A stretch of DNA of 64,000 nucleotides, taken from an uncultured Ruminococcus sp. GTDB lineage: Bacteria; Bacillota; Clostridia; Oscillospirales; Ruminococcaceae. This document shows positions 1-8,576 of the stretch, piece by piece. Each line of letters starts with the position of its first letter. Within the stretch, counting starts at the first letter, position 1. Below the pieces are notes generated by a model, which worked only from the letters and a program-made list of their open reading frames with translations, was not told where the DNA came from and ran no database searches. The position numbers and the translations under genes were made by a program. Where the stretch lies: positions 4,255 to 68,254 of the forward strand of contig CAJTYV010000011.1 of the NCBI GenBank assembly GCA_910584195.1. The letters are read 5' to 3'.

Positions 1-878
1 ACACAACTCCTACTGATACAACACCTACAGACACAACTCCTACTGATACAACACCCACAGATACAACTCCTACTGATACAACTCCTACAGACACAACTCC
101 CACCGATACAACACCTACAGACACAACTCCTACTACAACTGCTGTTCAGAAGACAGTTGTAAACTTCAAGACAGAGTCTGAGGTTGGATTCTACCTTGAT
201 ACTGATAAGGAATTCAACAAGGAACAGCTTAGCAATATTAGCTACAGCATAGATTTCTCAACTCTTTATTATGATGCAGAAGGCAATCTTCTTGGTCAGG
301 ATGTAAATGTACCCGGCGAAAAGATTGATATTCTTGATATGGTTGAGTTCAAAGATGTTCCCAGCGAAATGTTTAAGAAAATTAACGAGAATACTGTAAA
401 TCAGTTTGCAACTCAGGTTCCTGTTTATGCTAAGGAAGCAATTGTTGATGCGGATGGCACAATTATTGCAAATGCCGGCGATATTCTTAAGAATGTAGAC
501 GGCAGCCAAATTTCAGTAACTGCTTACATTGGTATAAAGGGTGATGCAAATCTTGATATGAAGGCTGATACAGAGGATTCCAGCGTAGCTCTTGTTTGGT
601 ATGGTAAAATGCAGACTGGCGGCGTAGCAGCTGAAACACAGTTCTCTACAAATGATATGCTTGTTAAGAGTGATCCGATGCTTGATGAACTTGCTGCATT
701 CCTTTGTGATGTAAATAATGAAAATGATTCACAGAATTGGAAACTTCGCAAGCCGGCAAGAACAATTGGTTCTGATGACGCTTCGTTCATTATGGTATAC
801 TATGGAAAGATTATGACAGGTTCAACTGCCGGTAAAGATCTTTGGGATGTTGTTCTTGGTGAATGGGCAAAGAAATAA
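1..878 (+). CDS. C-terminal part of an X-module/dockerin cellulosomal protein (CttA- or ScaB-like), 5' truncated by window edge
   Basis: The reading frame is open from base 3, so the gene begins outside the window; 291 residues are visible. They show a Thr/Pro/Asp-rich linker of repeated PTDTT units (residues 1-45), a region of about 130 residues that fits an X-module, then a dockerin. The first calcium loop near residue 181 is complete (D-A-N-L-D-M-K-A-D-T-E-D). The second, near residue 235, starts D-V-N-N-E but carries an insert before the helix, as described for the atypical dockerin of R. flavefaciens CttA. X-dockerins of CttA and ScaB bind the ScaE cohesin. The gene directly downstream is ScaE-like and in R. 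flavefaciens the gene upstream of scaE is cttA, so CttA is favoured. The carbohydrate-binding part is not visible, so ScaB stays possible. Confidence 0.75.
   Translation, partial: TTPTDTTPTDTTPTDTTPTDTTPTDTTPTDTTPTDTTPTDTTPTTTAVQKTVVNFKTESEVGFYLDTDKEFNKEQLSNISYSIDFSTLYYDAEGNLLGQDVNVPGEKIDILDMVEFKDVPSEMFKKINENTVNQFATQVPVYAKEAIVDADGTIIANAGDILKNVDGSQISVTAYIGIKGDANLDMKADTEDSSVALVWYGKMQTGGVAAETQFSTNDMLVKSDPMLDELAAFLCDVNNENDSQNWKLRKPARTIGSDDASFIMVYYGKIMTGSTAGKDLWDVVLGEWAKK
3..137 (+). repeat. Tandem PTDTT-coding minisatellite
   Basis: About nine imperfect 15-bp units (ACAACTCCTACTGAT-type) encode the Thr/Pro/Asp linker of the truncated dockerin protein. Synonymous differences between units (CCT/CCC, GAT/GAC) show that the protein sequence is kept. 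The array probably continues upstream of the window. Confidence 0.85.
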
Positions 879-963
879 AAATAATTAAAATGTTTAAGTC
901 TGCCGTCATATAACGGCGGCAGATAAACATATATTTAACTAACTTGAAAGGAAAGTAACTAAA
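879..963 (+). other. Intergenic spacer with hairpin between the dockerin gene and scaE-like gene
   Basis: A GC-rich hairpin (CTGCCG arm near 899 and CGGCAG arm near 916) follows the stop codon. It has no T-tract after it, so it looks more like an RNA-processing or 3'-protecting structure than a terminator. A good ribosome binding site (AAAGGAAA) precedes the next ATG. I see no promoter, so co-transcription is likely. Confidence 0.45.
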
Positions 964-2028
964 ATGAAGAATTCATTAAAGAAAGCTTTTTCTCTTGTAG
1001 CTCTTGGTGCAGTTGCAGTTTCAGCAGCTTCAATGAATGCATTTGCTGAGGGTGAAGAGTCAAGATTCTCAGCTGATGGTGGTTTTTCAGCAGAACAGAT
1101 TGCGGCTTCTACAGTAACGCCTACAATTACAGCAACACAGGAAGTTATTACAATTGATGAGGCTAAGGCTTCTCCAAAAAGAAATATTAAGATTTCTGTA
1201 AGTGGAGCTAATGCTCAGTATGCTGCAACTGGATTCCATATTTATTATGACAAGCGCCTTGAAATCGAGCTTGATCCCTTTGGTGGTCCTGCGGCAGAGA
1301 GAGGTGATGGAGCAAAGTATCTTACAACAAAGACTCCTGATTTAGATCCTACTGCTTCTGATTTTGATATGAAGGGTATCTTTGTATGTTCTTCTGCCGA
1401 TGGCAATAAGGGTCTTGACGGTGTTGTTTGGACATTCAATGTAACACTTCCTGAAGATGTTGCTGAGGGTGATGTATTCCCCATTGATATTCTTTACAGA
1501 TCCAACAAGACAAACGAAGATCTTTTTGTAAACGTTGAAAAGAATGAAGCAGGCAGACTTATGCAGGCTTACACATTTACAAAGGGTATTTATAATCCTA
1601 CTTACAATGCAAACTTTGCAGCTTCTGCTGAAGATGTTGAGAAGTGTGCTGCTCTTGCAGATATAAATGCTGCACACGATGGTTATATCGCTATCGCTGA
1701 CGGTGAGAAGCCTACAGAGGCTCCTACAGAAGCTCCCACAGTTGCACCTACAGAGGCTCCTACAGAGGCTCCCACAGTTGCACCTACAGAGGCTTCCACA
1801 GCTGCTCCTACAGTAGCTTCTACTGAGAATTCAACAGCTGCTTCAACTGATAAGGTTACAACAGTTAAGAAGACATCTGCTAAGACAACAGCTAAGAAGA
1901 CATCTGCTAAGACAACCGGTAAGAAGGACGATTCTCCTAAGACTGGTGTTGCAGGCGTTGGCGTTGCAGTTGCAGGTCTTGCTGTAGCTCTCGGTACTGC
2001 ATTTGTACTCAGAAAGAAGGAAGACTAA
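964..2028 (+). CDS. scaE: Cell-surface anchoring scaffoldin with a single cohesin (ScaE-like)
   Basis: The 354-residue protein has a signal peptide (residues 1-28, ending AFA), a cohesin-like beta-rich domain at about 45-235, a PTEAP/TVAPTEAP linker, a Lys/Thr-rich KKTSAKTT segment and a C-terminal sorting signal: SPKTG at 324-328, a hydrophobic span and the tail RKKED. This is the layout of ScaE, which sortase links covalently to the cell wall and whose cohesin captures X-dockerins of ScaB and CttA. SPKTG replaces canonical LPXTG. The preceding gene ends in an X-dockerin, its expected partner. The cohesin call rests on architecture and context, since cohesin sequences diverge strongly. Confidence 0.8.
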   Translation: MKNSLKKAFSLVALGAVAVSAASMNAFAEGEESRFSADGGFSAEQIAASTVTPTITATQEVITIDEAKASPKRNIKISVSGANAQYAATGFHIYYDKRLEIELDPFGGPAAERGDGAKYLTTKTPDLDPTASDFDMKGIFVCSSADGNKGLDGVVWTFNVTLPEDVAEGDVFPIDILYRSNKTNEDLFVNVEKNEAGRLMQAYTFTKGIYNPTYNANFAASAEDVEKCAALADINAAHDGYIAIADGEKPTEAPTEAPTVAPTEAPTEAPTVAPTEASTAAPTVASTENSTAASTDKVTTVKKTSAKTTAKKTSAKTTGKKDDSPKTGVAGVGVAVAGLAVALGTAFVLRKKED

Positions 2029-2051
2029 TTAAATTAGTTCTAACCAATAAT

Positions 2052-2083
2052 AAAAAAGCTCTCTGCAAAGAGGGCTTTTTTTA
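2052..2083. terminator. Bidirectional intrinsic terminator
   Basis: Stem AAGCTCTCT/AGAGGGCTT around a GCAA loop, flanked by A's on the left and T's on the right. It separates the ScaE-like gene from the convergent TtcA-like gene and can serve both. Confidence 0.85.
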
Positions 2084-2785
2084 TATCCAAATATCACGTT
2101 TTATTGCGCCTACAATCCGACTTTTTACGCCATGATTATTTTTTTCAAGTGCAGTTAAGAGTTCCTTTGTTTTTTGACGATTTGTATGACCTGCGGCAGG
2201 ACAATTTGATATAAGTATGGGGAGGTTTGATGTTTTTACGGCTTTACGAATTTCTTTTTCGGGAGTAAGTATAAGTGGGCGTATGATAGTTAAATTTTTA
2301 TCTTCAAGCAATGTAACAGGTGAAAAGCAGCCTATTCTCCCCTCGGTAAACAAATTCATAATAAAAGTTTCGGCAGCATCGTCAGAGTTATGACCTAAGG
2401 CGAGTTTATTGCAGCCGAGTTCGGCGGCTGAATTGTTCAGCGCACCTCGCCGCATTCTTGCACAAAGACTGCAAGGTGATTTTTCCATACGAATGTCAAA
2501 CACTATTTCTCCTATATGAGTAGAAATAATATGATGAATAATGCCAAGTTTATTGCAATATTCCGTTATTTTTGAAAAGTTTGCGGGAGTTCCGTTAAAC
2601 GCTGCGTCAACTGACAGAGCGATAATTTCATAGTCGAATCCAATAAAATTTCTAAGTCGCACAAGTGACTCCAAAAGAATGAGACTGTCCTTTCCGCCTG
2701 ACACTCCCACGGCTATTTTGTCGCCGTTTTCTATCATGTTGTATGTTTGTACGGCTTTGCGCAGGGAACTTAAAACTTTTTGCAT
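2081..2785 (-). CDS. TtcA-family PP-loop tRNA thiolase (TtcA-like)
   Basis: A 234-residue N-type ATP pyrophosphatase with the PP-loop SGGKDS at residues 29-34. A CSLC cysteine pair follows a MEKSP segment and a GHNSDDAAET motif lies downstream, both as in TtcA, where such cysteines hold an Fe-S cluster for 2-thiolation of cytidine 32 in tRNA. TilS (lysidine synthase) is related but is longer and lacks the CxxC pair. The start is preceded by a strong GGAGG site. It stands alone on the minus strand, and the exact tRNA target is not provable from sequence. Confidence 0.75.
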   Translation of the reverse strand: MQKVLSSLRKAVQTYNMIENGDKIAVGVSGGKDSLILLESLVRLRNFIGFDYEIIALSVDAAFNGTPANFSKITEYCNKLGIIHHIISTHIGEIVFDIRMEKSPCSLCARMRRGALNNSAAELGCNKLALGHNSDDAAETFIMNLFTEGRIGCFSPVTLLEDKNLTIIRPLILTPEKEIRKAVKTSNLPILISNCPAAGHTNRQKTKELLTALEKNNHGVKSRIVGAIKRDIWI

Positions 2786-2921
2786 AATTTCCTCCTAAAT
2801 AATTTCTATTTTAAATTATACAGCAAATTTAGTAAATTTTCAAGAAGCAACTGCAAAAAATAATATATAATTAGTGGCTTTACAGGAAATACCGCGATGA
2901 AAAATATTAAGAAAAAATTAG

Positions 2922-2950
2922 TTGCAATTCTGAATATAATATGATATAAT
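2922..2950 (+). promoter_or_regulatory. Sigma-A promoter for the 2997-5644 operon
   Basis: TTGCAA (2922-2927), a 17-bp spacer and TATAAT (2945-2950), 46 bases upstream of the first start codon of the operon. Confidence 0.7.
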
Positions 2951-2996
2951 AAAATGAGAAAAAACTGACATTGAGAACAAAGAAAGGTGCGGTAGC

Positions 2997-3443
2997 ATGA
3001 CATCTGAGATGAGAAACCTGCTGATTTTGCTTGGAGCAATAATTATTGTTTTGCTTCTCGTAATGATACTCTTTGGCGGAAAGAGTCCTTTTATGAAGCT
3101 TTTCAGCTTCTTCTTTGAGGATACAGGCGAGGGCGGCAAACGGAATAAAGAGGAAGTTCAGAAAAGTTCGTTTGAGCCTGTTGTTGAAATGGCAAAACTT
3201 GTCCGTAAAAGCGATGATAGACTTCGTATTTATGAAAGCGATAGATCAGTAAAATTGGTTGACGCTTACTATGAGCTGGAGTTTATAACACGCAAGGGAA
3301 AAAGACTGAAAATTGAATGCTCAAAGGACGCTTACGAAAAAATTCCATTTAATGAGGAAGGTTCTTTGACATATAAAAGAAATACTCTTGTTAAGTTTAA
3401 ATTTTATGAGGGTACAATTTTTAATTCTATGGAGAAGAAGTAA
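2997..3443 (+). CDS. Membrane-anchored DUF2500-like protein
   Basis: 148 residues with one N-terminal transmembrane helix (about 8-26), a charged linker and a C-terminal domain whose pattern (YELEFITRKGKRLKIEC, then EEGSLTYKRNTLVKF) resembles the DUF2500 family of small membrane-associated bacterial proteins of unknown function. ATG follows AAAGGTG. Its stop overlaps the ung start (TAATG), so it is the first gene of an operon with ung, metF and the MetH reactivation protein. The family assignment is by eye, and I know of no functional link to uracil repair. Confidence 0.6.
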   Translation: MTSEMRNLLILLGAIIIVLLLVMILFGGKSPFMKLFSFFFEDTGEGGKRNKEEVQKSSFEPVVEMAKLVRKSDDRLRIYESDRSVKLVDAYYELEFITRKGKRLKIECSKDAYEKIPFNEEGSLTYKRNTLVKFKFYEGTIFNSMEKK

Positions 3444-4114
3444 TGGTTAATTTTAATAACGATTGGGATAAAATTCTGGACGGGGAATTCAATAAGGAAT
3501 ATTATCTGAATTTGAGACAGTTTTTGATTTCCGAATATAAGAGTCAACGTATTTTTCCGGGAATGTACGATATTTTTAATGCAATGAAGCTGACATCTTA
3601 TGATAATGTAAAATGCGTTATAATCGGGCAGGATCCGTATCATGGCGAGGGGCAGGCGCATGGGCTGAGTTTCTCGGTAAGAAAAGGCGTTGCGCCGCCT
3701 CCGTCGCTTGTAAACATTTTCAAGGAAATTAGAGACGATTTGGGAATTGATAATATGGGTAAGCACGGTGAACTTACTAAATGGGCTGAAAACGGCGTGC
3801 TTCTTTTGAATTCCGTACTCACTGTCAGAGCGAATCAGCCTCGCAGTCATCGCGGACAGGGCTGGGAGATTTTTACTACAGAAGTTATTCGCTTGCTGAA
3901 TACACGAGAAAAACCTATGGTTTTCATGCTTTGGGGAGCTGATGCAAAGGCGAAAAAACAATTTATCACAAATCCGAATCATCTTGTCCTGACCGCAGCG
4001 CATCCAAGTCCGCTCTCAGCGTATAACGGATTTTTTGGCTGCAAACATTTTTCAAAAGCAAATGAGTTTTTGAAGCTGCACAATATTGATGAGATAGACT
4101 GGTCTATCAATTGA
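3443..4114 (+). CDS. ung: Uracil-DNA glycosylase, family 1
   Basis: 223 residues, normal length. It removes uracil from DNA to start base-excision repair. The water-activating motif GQDPYHG (residues 62-68, catalytic Asp64) and the C-terminal HPSPLS DNA-intercalation motif are both intact, followed by GFFGCKHF. The start overlaps the upstream stop by one base. metF begins seven bases downstream, so it sits inside a four-gene operon. Confidence 0.97.
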   Translation: MVNFNNDWDKILDGEFNKEYYLNLRQFLISEYKSQRIFPGMYDIFNAMKLTSYDNVKCVIIGQDPYHGEGQAHGLSFSVRKGVAPPPSLVNIFKEIRDDLGIDNMGKHGELTKWAENGVLLLNSVLTVRANQPRSHRGQGWEIFTTEVIRLLNTREKPMVFMLWGADAKAKKQFITNPNHLVLTAAHPSPLSAYNGFFGCKHFSKANEFLKLHNIDEIDWSIN

Positions 4115-4121
4115 GGTATAT

Positions 4122-4982
4122 ATGAAAGTAAAAAATTTATTTAAACAAAAAAAGGTATTCTCTTTTGAAGTTTTTCCGCCGAAAAATACCAGTTCAGTTG
4201 ATGTAATTTATAATACTTTAGACCAATTAGGAGATTTGCGTCCTGATTTTATAAGTGTGACTTACAGTGCAGGCGGCAGCGGAAACAGCAGTCTTGCTCT
4301 TGATATTGCTTCGAAGGTAAAGTCTATGGGCGTTGTTCCTGTTCTTCATCTGCCCTGTATAAATTATACAAGGGCGCAAATAGATGAGACAATCAATAAT
4401 GCCAAGGAAATAGGAATAGAGCATATTCTTGCGCTCAGGGGCGATATAAATCCTGATGTACCGCCTGCTGAAGATTTTTCACATGCAAGCGATCTTATTG
4501 GATATTTGCGTGGAAAAGGCGATTTTGATATAGCCGCCGCTTGTTACCCTGAGGGGCATCCTGATTCCGACAGCCTTGACGAGGATATTGATAACCTTAA
4601 AATCAAGGTGGACGCAGGCGCTGATCATCTTATAACGCAGTTGTTTTTTGATAACGAGTATTTTTATAATTTCCGTGAAAAATCAAGAGCAAAAGGAATA
4701 AATGTACCTATTGAAGCAGGTATCATGCCTGTGGTAAATAAAAAACAAATCGAGCGTATGGTCACTACATGCGGCGCAAGTCTGCCGCACAAGTTTGTGA
4801 AGATCATGCAAAAGTATGAGAATAATCCTGAGGCATTGCGTGATGCCGGAATTGCCTACGCCATTAATCAGATAGTTGACCTTGCGGCAGGGGACGTTGA
4901 CGGCATTCATCTTTATACTATGAATAACGCTTACGTTGCAAGGAAGATCAGCGAAGCGGTTTCGGGAATTATTGAAGTATGA
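4122..4982 (+). CDS. metF: 5,10-methylenetetrahydrofolate reductase
   Basis: 286 residues covering the complete catalytic TIM-barrel. It reduces methylene-THF to methyl-THF using flavin, supplying the methyl group for methionine synthase. Visible family signatures are FSFEVFPPKN near the N-terminus, FISVTYSAGG, LALRGD and the QLFFDNEYFY segment. The last four bases overlap the start of the MetH reactivation protein (ATGA), so translation is probably coupled. I see no SAM or cobalamin riboswitch ahead of the operon. Confidence 0.95.
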   Translation: MKVKNLFKQKKVFSFEVFPPKNTSSVDVIYNTLDQLGDLRPDFISVTYSAGGSGNSSLALDIASKVKSMGVVPVLHLPCINYTRAQIDETINNAKEIGIEHILALRGDINPDVPPAEDFSHASDLIGYLRGKGDFDIAAACYPEGHPDSDSLDEDIDNLKIKVDAGADHLITQLFFDNEYFYNFREKSRAKGINVPIEAGIMPVVNKKQIERMVTTCGASLPHKFVKIMQKYENNPEALRDAGIAYAINQIVDLAAGDVDGIHLYTMNNAYVARKISEAVSGIIEV

Positions 4983-5644
4983 CGATTCGTGAAATTTCTA
5001 AGACTGAAGCTGCGCGTTATATGGGCGTTCGCGGTATCCCCGATGATAAAACCGCGGAGCTGCTTGATAAGTACGAACCAATAGTCAGAGATGCTCTGAG
5101 ACCTGCTTATGTTTATCGTGAAGCGGAGACTGAATTTCGATCGAACGGCGTTTATCTTACGGGACTCGGCGTTCCGCTTGAAGGAAACAGTATTCGCGGA
5201 CTTTTGACAGGATGTCGTAGAGCTATAGTTATGGCAGCGACGGTTTCGGCAGAGGCTGACAGGCTGATAAGCCGTATTTCCGTAAGCGATATGGCAGGAG
5301 CACTTGCAGTTGACTGTTTGTGCAGTGCGGCGATAGAACAGGTATGTGACTTAGCAGAGGAAGAAATTTTTTCACATGCCAAGGCGGAAAACCGTACCAT
5401 GCGATTCAGTCCGGGATATGGCGACCTTCCCATTAATGTGCAGCCGGAACTTTTAAGATATTTGAATGCACAGAGACGTATAGGGTTGACATGCGGCGAA
5501 AGCTGTATGCTGATACCGACTAAATCTGTAACGGCAATAATTGGAGTATCCGATGATTCTGTACATAAGCAAAAATCCGGGTGCGGCATATGCAGCATGC
5601 GTGAAAGCTGTTCTTTCAGAAACAGCGGTGACTGTAAGTTTTAA
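4979..5644 (+). CDS. Stand-alone cobalamin-dependent methionine synthase reactivation-domain protein
   Basis: 221 residues matching the C-terminal activation domain of MetH, which in E. coli is fused to the enzyme and binds SAM to re-methylate inactive cob(II)alamin. Supporting features are RGLLTGCRRAIVMAATVS, RFSPGYGDLPINVQPELL and LIPTKSVTAIIGVS. The C-terminus carries a Cys-rich tail (CGICSMRESC), as seen in detached versions from anaerobes, where it may hold a metal or Fe-S centre. It is translationally coupled to metF; metH itself is not in the window. Confidence 0.85.
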   Translation: MTIREISKTEAARYMGVRGIPDDKTAELLDKYEPIVRDALRPAYVYREAETEFRSNGVYLTGLGVPLEGNSIRGLLTGCRRAIVMAATVSAEADRLISRISVSDMAGALAVDCLCSAAIEQVCDLAEEEIFSHAKAENRTMRFSPGYGDLPINVQPELLRYLNAQRRIGLTCGESCMLIPTKSVTAIIGVSDDSVHKQKSGCGICSMRESCSFRNSGDCKF

Positions 5645-5739
5645 GAGCCTGCCGTAAGCTTATACAAAGTTTGGCATAAAGAGTTATCGGGCAGAAAAAT
5701 ATTTCCATAATTTCATCTGCCTATTATTTAAAATTACTA

Positions 5740-5769
5740 TTGACATCGGACTGTGAAAAATGTTATAAT
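5740..5769 (+). promoter_or_regulatory. Promoter of the solute-binding lipoprotein gene
   Basis: Consensus TTGACA (5740-5745), an 18-bp spacer and TATAAT (5764-5769) preceded by TG (extended -10), 60 bases before the start codon. Confidence 0.85.
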
Positions 5770-5828
5770 AAATTGTATGGATATTGTTTGTTTAATTTGT
5801 AAAAGCGTATTACAAAAGGAGCTTAACA

Positions 5829-7229
5829 ATGAAAAGAACAAAGGCATTTTTTGCCTCATTACTTGCGCTGACGTCTGTCATAACGATGACTGCATGCAGC
5901 GGTGGGGAAGAGTCCTCAAATCCGTATGCCGATGTTGACGTTACGGCTGATGTTCGCAATAAAATTAAAGAAAATGTAATGAATACCGACTTGCTGCCTT
6001 CGGAGGAGCTTGAAAATAAAACGATCAAATGGCTTTCCGATTGGGATATAAACCCTGATGCTTCGGGAAAAAACAAACCTACAGAACTTGTTGCCTTTGA
6101 GGAGAAGTATGGCGGGAATATTGAATTTATTCAGTGTACCTTTGAAAATCGTTATGAAAAGCTTGCTGAAGTGATAAACAGCGGTGATGGTGTCGATTTT
6201 TTCTATGGTGGAAATATGGACGCTTTTCCTAAGGGTGCGATCAGAGGAATGTTTGTACCCGTTGACGACTATATTGATTTTAGTTCGCCCCTTTGGGAGG
6301 GAGTTAAGAAAGTAAATGACAGTCTGCTTTGGGATGGAAAGCATTATTGTGCAGTTGTACAGACAACAGGCGATAAAGTTGCTTGTGTGTACAATAAAAA
6401 GACAGTTCAGGAAGCCGGTCTTACCGACCCTGCCGAGCTTTTTGAGAAAGGCGAATGGACTTGGGACGCTTTTCAGGAAATGCTTCATAGCTTTGTAAAT
6501 GCAGATAATGAAAAATACGGCATTGACAGTTGGTGGTACGAATTTGGACTTATTGCAACTACGGGTGTTCCTGCCGTTGAAATAAAGGATGGAAAGCTTG
6601 TCAGCAATATCAGTGATCCTGCAATGGAAAGAGTGCAGAATTTCATGTACGATCTCTATTCCACGGGCGGTATCGCTATCGGAGTAGGCGATTACGGTTG
6701 GGTTTCCCACCCTGAGTATATCGGTGAAGGGAAGCTTTTATTCTATCCTGTTGGCTTGTATGAGTTTTATAAAGAGGAGTCTCAGTGGAAAAAAAATTTT
6801 GGCGAGGATGCGTTTTTCGTTCCAATGCCCAAAGACCCCGAAGCTGATGAACATTATGTGCCTGTTGGAATGGAAGGTTATTGTATGATAAAAGGTTGTC
6901 AAAACCCTGAGGGCGTTGCACGTTTTCTTGAGTGTAAGCGTTTTGCTCTGCTTGACGAACCTACAAAGGAAGTTGCAGATCAGCAGTTCCTTGACGATTA
7001 CGGCTGGACTCCGGAAATGGTTGAAATGCAGCACAGTATGCAGAAACTTGCTGACGAAAATCCGCTTCTTGATCTTTCAACAGGCGTATCTGCCGATTGT
7101 GCGGATTTGCTTGACACTAATCTGAGAAAGTCTGCAAGAGGTACTCCGTGGAACGAGACCTACGATGCTGTCAGCGCTGCGCTTGATACAATGCTGGAAG
7201 AAGCAAATTCTGTATCTTCTGCTGAATGA
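5829..7229 (+). CDS. Extracellular solute-binding lipoprotein (family 1, ABC sugar-binding type)
   Basis: 466 residues. A lipoprotein signal peptide ends in the lipobox MTAC with Cys23 as lipidation site, followed by a Ser/Gly spacer. The body has features of type-1 solute-binding proteins of carbohydrate ABC importers: an early EEKYGG...YEKL segment, NKKTVQEAGL...WTWDAFQE, and many aromatic residues. AAAAGGAG precedes the ATG. No permease or ATPase gene is adjacent, so it either serves a remote transporter or has another role. The next gene starts 31 bases later and may be co-transcribed. Confidence 0.8.
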   Translation: MKRTKAFFASLLALTSVITMTACSGGEESSNPYADVDVTADVRNKIKENVMNTDLLPSEELENKTIKWLSDWDINPDASGKNKPTELVAFEEKYGGNIEFIQCTFENRYEKLAEVINSGDGVDFFYGGNMDAFPKGAIRGMFVPVDDYIDFSSPLWEGVKKVNDSLLWDGKHYCAVVQTTGDKVACVYNKKTVQEAGLTDPAELFEKGEWTWDAFQEMLHSFVNADNEKYGIDSWWYEFGLIATTGVPAVEIKDGKLVSNISDPAMERVQNFMYDLYSTGGIAIGVGDYGWVSHPEYIGEGKLLFYPVGLYEFYKEESQWKKNFGEDAFFVPMPKDPEADEHYVPVGMEGYCMIKGCQNPEGVARFLECKRFALLDEPTKEVADQQFLDDYGWTPEMVEMQHSMQKLADENPLLDLSTGVSADCADLLDTNLRKSARGTPWNETYDAVSAALDTMLEEANSVSSAE

Positions 7230-7260
7230 TATATTTTTTATAATGAAAGGAGGGTGTGAA

Positions 7261-8217
7261 TTGAAAACAGTCCTTGTAACCGGCGGATGCGGACTTATTG
7301 GTCAGCATATCTGTTCGGGACTTCTCAAAAAAGGGTATGCCGTTGTTGCTGCCGATGTTGAGGCAGGTATGTATAATGAAGGCAAGCTCAATTATACTTT
7401 TGTGCAGTGCAGACCCTCGGATAAAAATACTTATGCCGAAATTTTCGAGAAGTATGAGATAAATGTTATGATTCATGCCGCTTGCACTGTTGATAATGAC
7501 TTCGGACCTATTGTTGATGATAAGGAGGTCAGCGAGTCTAAACAGTGCGACAAATTTATTTATCGTTATGCCATGACCACTGAAAGCGTGGAGAAAGTCA
7601 TACTGATAAGTACGGATAAGGTATATGATTTCCCGAAAACCCGGGAACCAATACGTGAAGATGCTGATATAAAGACCACTTCAAATTATGCTATTATGAA
7701 ATATGAGTCTGAAAAGGCTTTGATTTCAGAAATGCAGCATCATAAAAATATTATGGTATGTATTACTCGGGTTTCTCCCGTATATACCTTTAATTTTATT
7801 GACAATCTTGTTGCGAAGATAACTGATCCAAAGGACGGAACTAAATTTGTTTCGGGCAAAGGTCAGTACGGTTTTCAGTTCTGTTGTGTTCATAATTTGG
7901 TGGATTTTATTTTGTGCTTTGTTAAAAATGCTGATGATATGCAGTATGCAGGCATTTACAACGTCAGCGACAAATTGCTTACTACTGCGGCGGATATTAT
8001 ATCATTTATGCGTGAAAATCATTCGCTCGGTACTGTTCTGCAAAAGTCAGGCGGCGGCGCTTTATCAAAAATAAAAGGCATTTTTGGCGGAAACAAGGAA
8101 GAAAAGACAAATTATCGGTATCTTGATATGAGTAAGCTTGAAAATAACAATATGCTTGATAATACCAAGGCTATGAAGTTAGCTAATTTTCGCTGGGATA
8201 TTCACAATACAAAATAA
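7261..8217 (+). CDS. NAD-dependent epimerase/dehydratase (extended SDR)
   Basis: 318 residues. A Rossmann motif GGCGLIG lies at the N-terminus and the catalytic pair is seen as Y-AIM-K (YxxxK) after STDKVYD. The fold belongs to nucleotide-sugar epimerases and dehydratases; the substrate cannot be told. I chose TTG at 7261 because AAAGGAGG lies seven bases before it and the nucleotide-binding strand begins three residues later; the in-frame ATG at 7165 lies within the previous gene. It follows the solute-binding protein closely, perhaps in one transcript. Confidence 0.8.
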   Translation: MKTVLVTGGCGLIGQHICSGLLKKGYAVVAADVEAGMYNEGKLNYTFVQCRPSDKNTYAEIFEKYEINVMIHAACTVDNDFGPIVDDKEVSESKQCDKFIYRYAMTTESVEKVILISTDKVYDFPKTREPIREDADIKTTSNYAIMKYESEKALISEMQHHKNIMVCITRVSPVYTFNFIDNLVAKITDPKDGTKFVSGKGQYGFQFCCVHNLVDFILCFVKNADDMQYAGIYNVSDKLLTTAADIISFMRENHSLGTVLQKSGGGALSKIKGIFGGNKEEKTNYRYLDMSKLENNNMLDNTKAMKLANFRWDIHNTK

Positions 8218-8221
8218 AAGC

Positions 8222-8257
8222 AATGGCTGGTGCAAACTGCATCAGCCATTAATTTTT
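8222..8257 (+). terminator. Terminator after the epimerase gene
   Basis: Stem AATGGCTGGTGCA/TGCATCAGCCATT with loop AAC, then AATTTTT. A long, nearly perfect stem. Confidence 0.85.
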
Positions 8258-8289
8258 GCAGAGGAGTTAATTCCAAAACTGCATATAGT

Positions 8290-8532
8290 TTATTCTATGA
8301 CAGTATAGTTATCTGCTGCATTTTCTTTTGTGGCATATTCTGTAACGTTGAGTACCTTGACCTTAAGAGGACGAACGCCCATATTTATTTCAATAATATC
8401 GCCTACCTTGACATCATATGAGGCACGGGCAATTTTGCCGTTCACACTGATTTTTTCAGCATCGCAGGCATCATTGGCAACGGTACGGCGTTTGATAAGT
8501 CTTGTTACCTTTAAATATTTATCCAATCGCAT
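8290..8532 (-). CDS. rqcP: S4-domain ribosome quality control protein RqcP (YabO)
   Basis: 80 residues, an S4 RNA-binding domain beginning MRLDKYLKVTRLIKRRTVA. In Bacillus, RqcP (YabO) binds stalled 50S subunits and assists RqcH in C-terminal alanine tailing. The start at 8532 fits the family N-terminus and has AAAGGTG before it; longer in-frame starts would run into a repeat element. The order mazG-hup-rqcP on this strand matches the mazG-hup-yabO region of Clostridia, but yabP and yabQ do not follow. Confidence 0.9.
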   Translation of the reverse strand: MRLDKYLKVTRLIKRRTVANDACDAEKISVNGKIARASYDVKVGDIIEINMGVRPLKVKVLNVTEYATKENAADNYTVIE

Positions 8533-8576
8533 ATATATACACCTTTCATAGTATTGTTCCAACAGATTCATATAAC

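Noticed and set aside
3..137. Short tandem repeats as a possible CRISPR array
   Set aside because: The units are 15 bp, contiguous, in frame and encode a Thr/Pro/Asp linker; there are no spacers.
5753..5938. 61-residue reading frame over the solute-binding protein promoter
   Set aside because: It spans the -10 element and overlaps the start of the real lipoprotein gene in another frame.
8230..8421. 63-residue plus-strand reading frame after the epimerase gene
   Set aside because: It starts in a terminator and runs antisense to rqcP.
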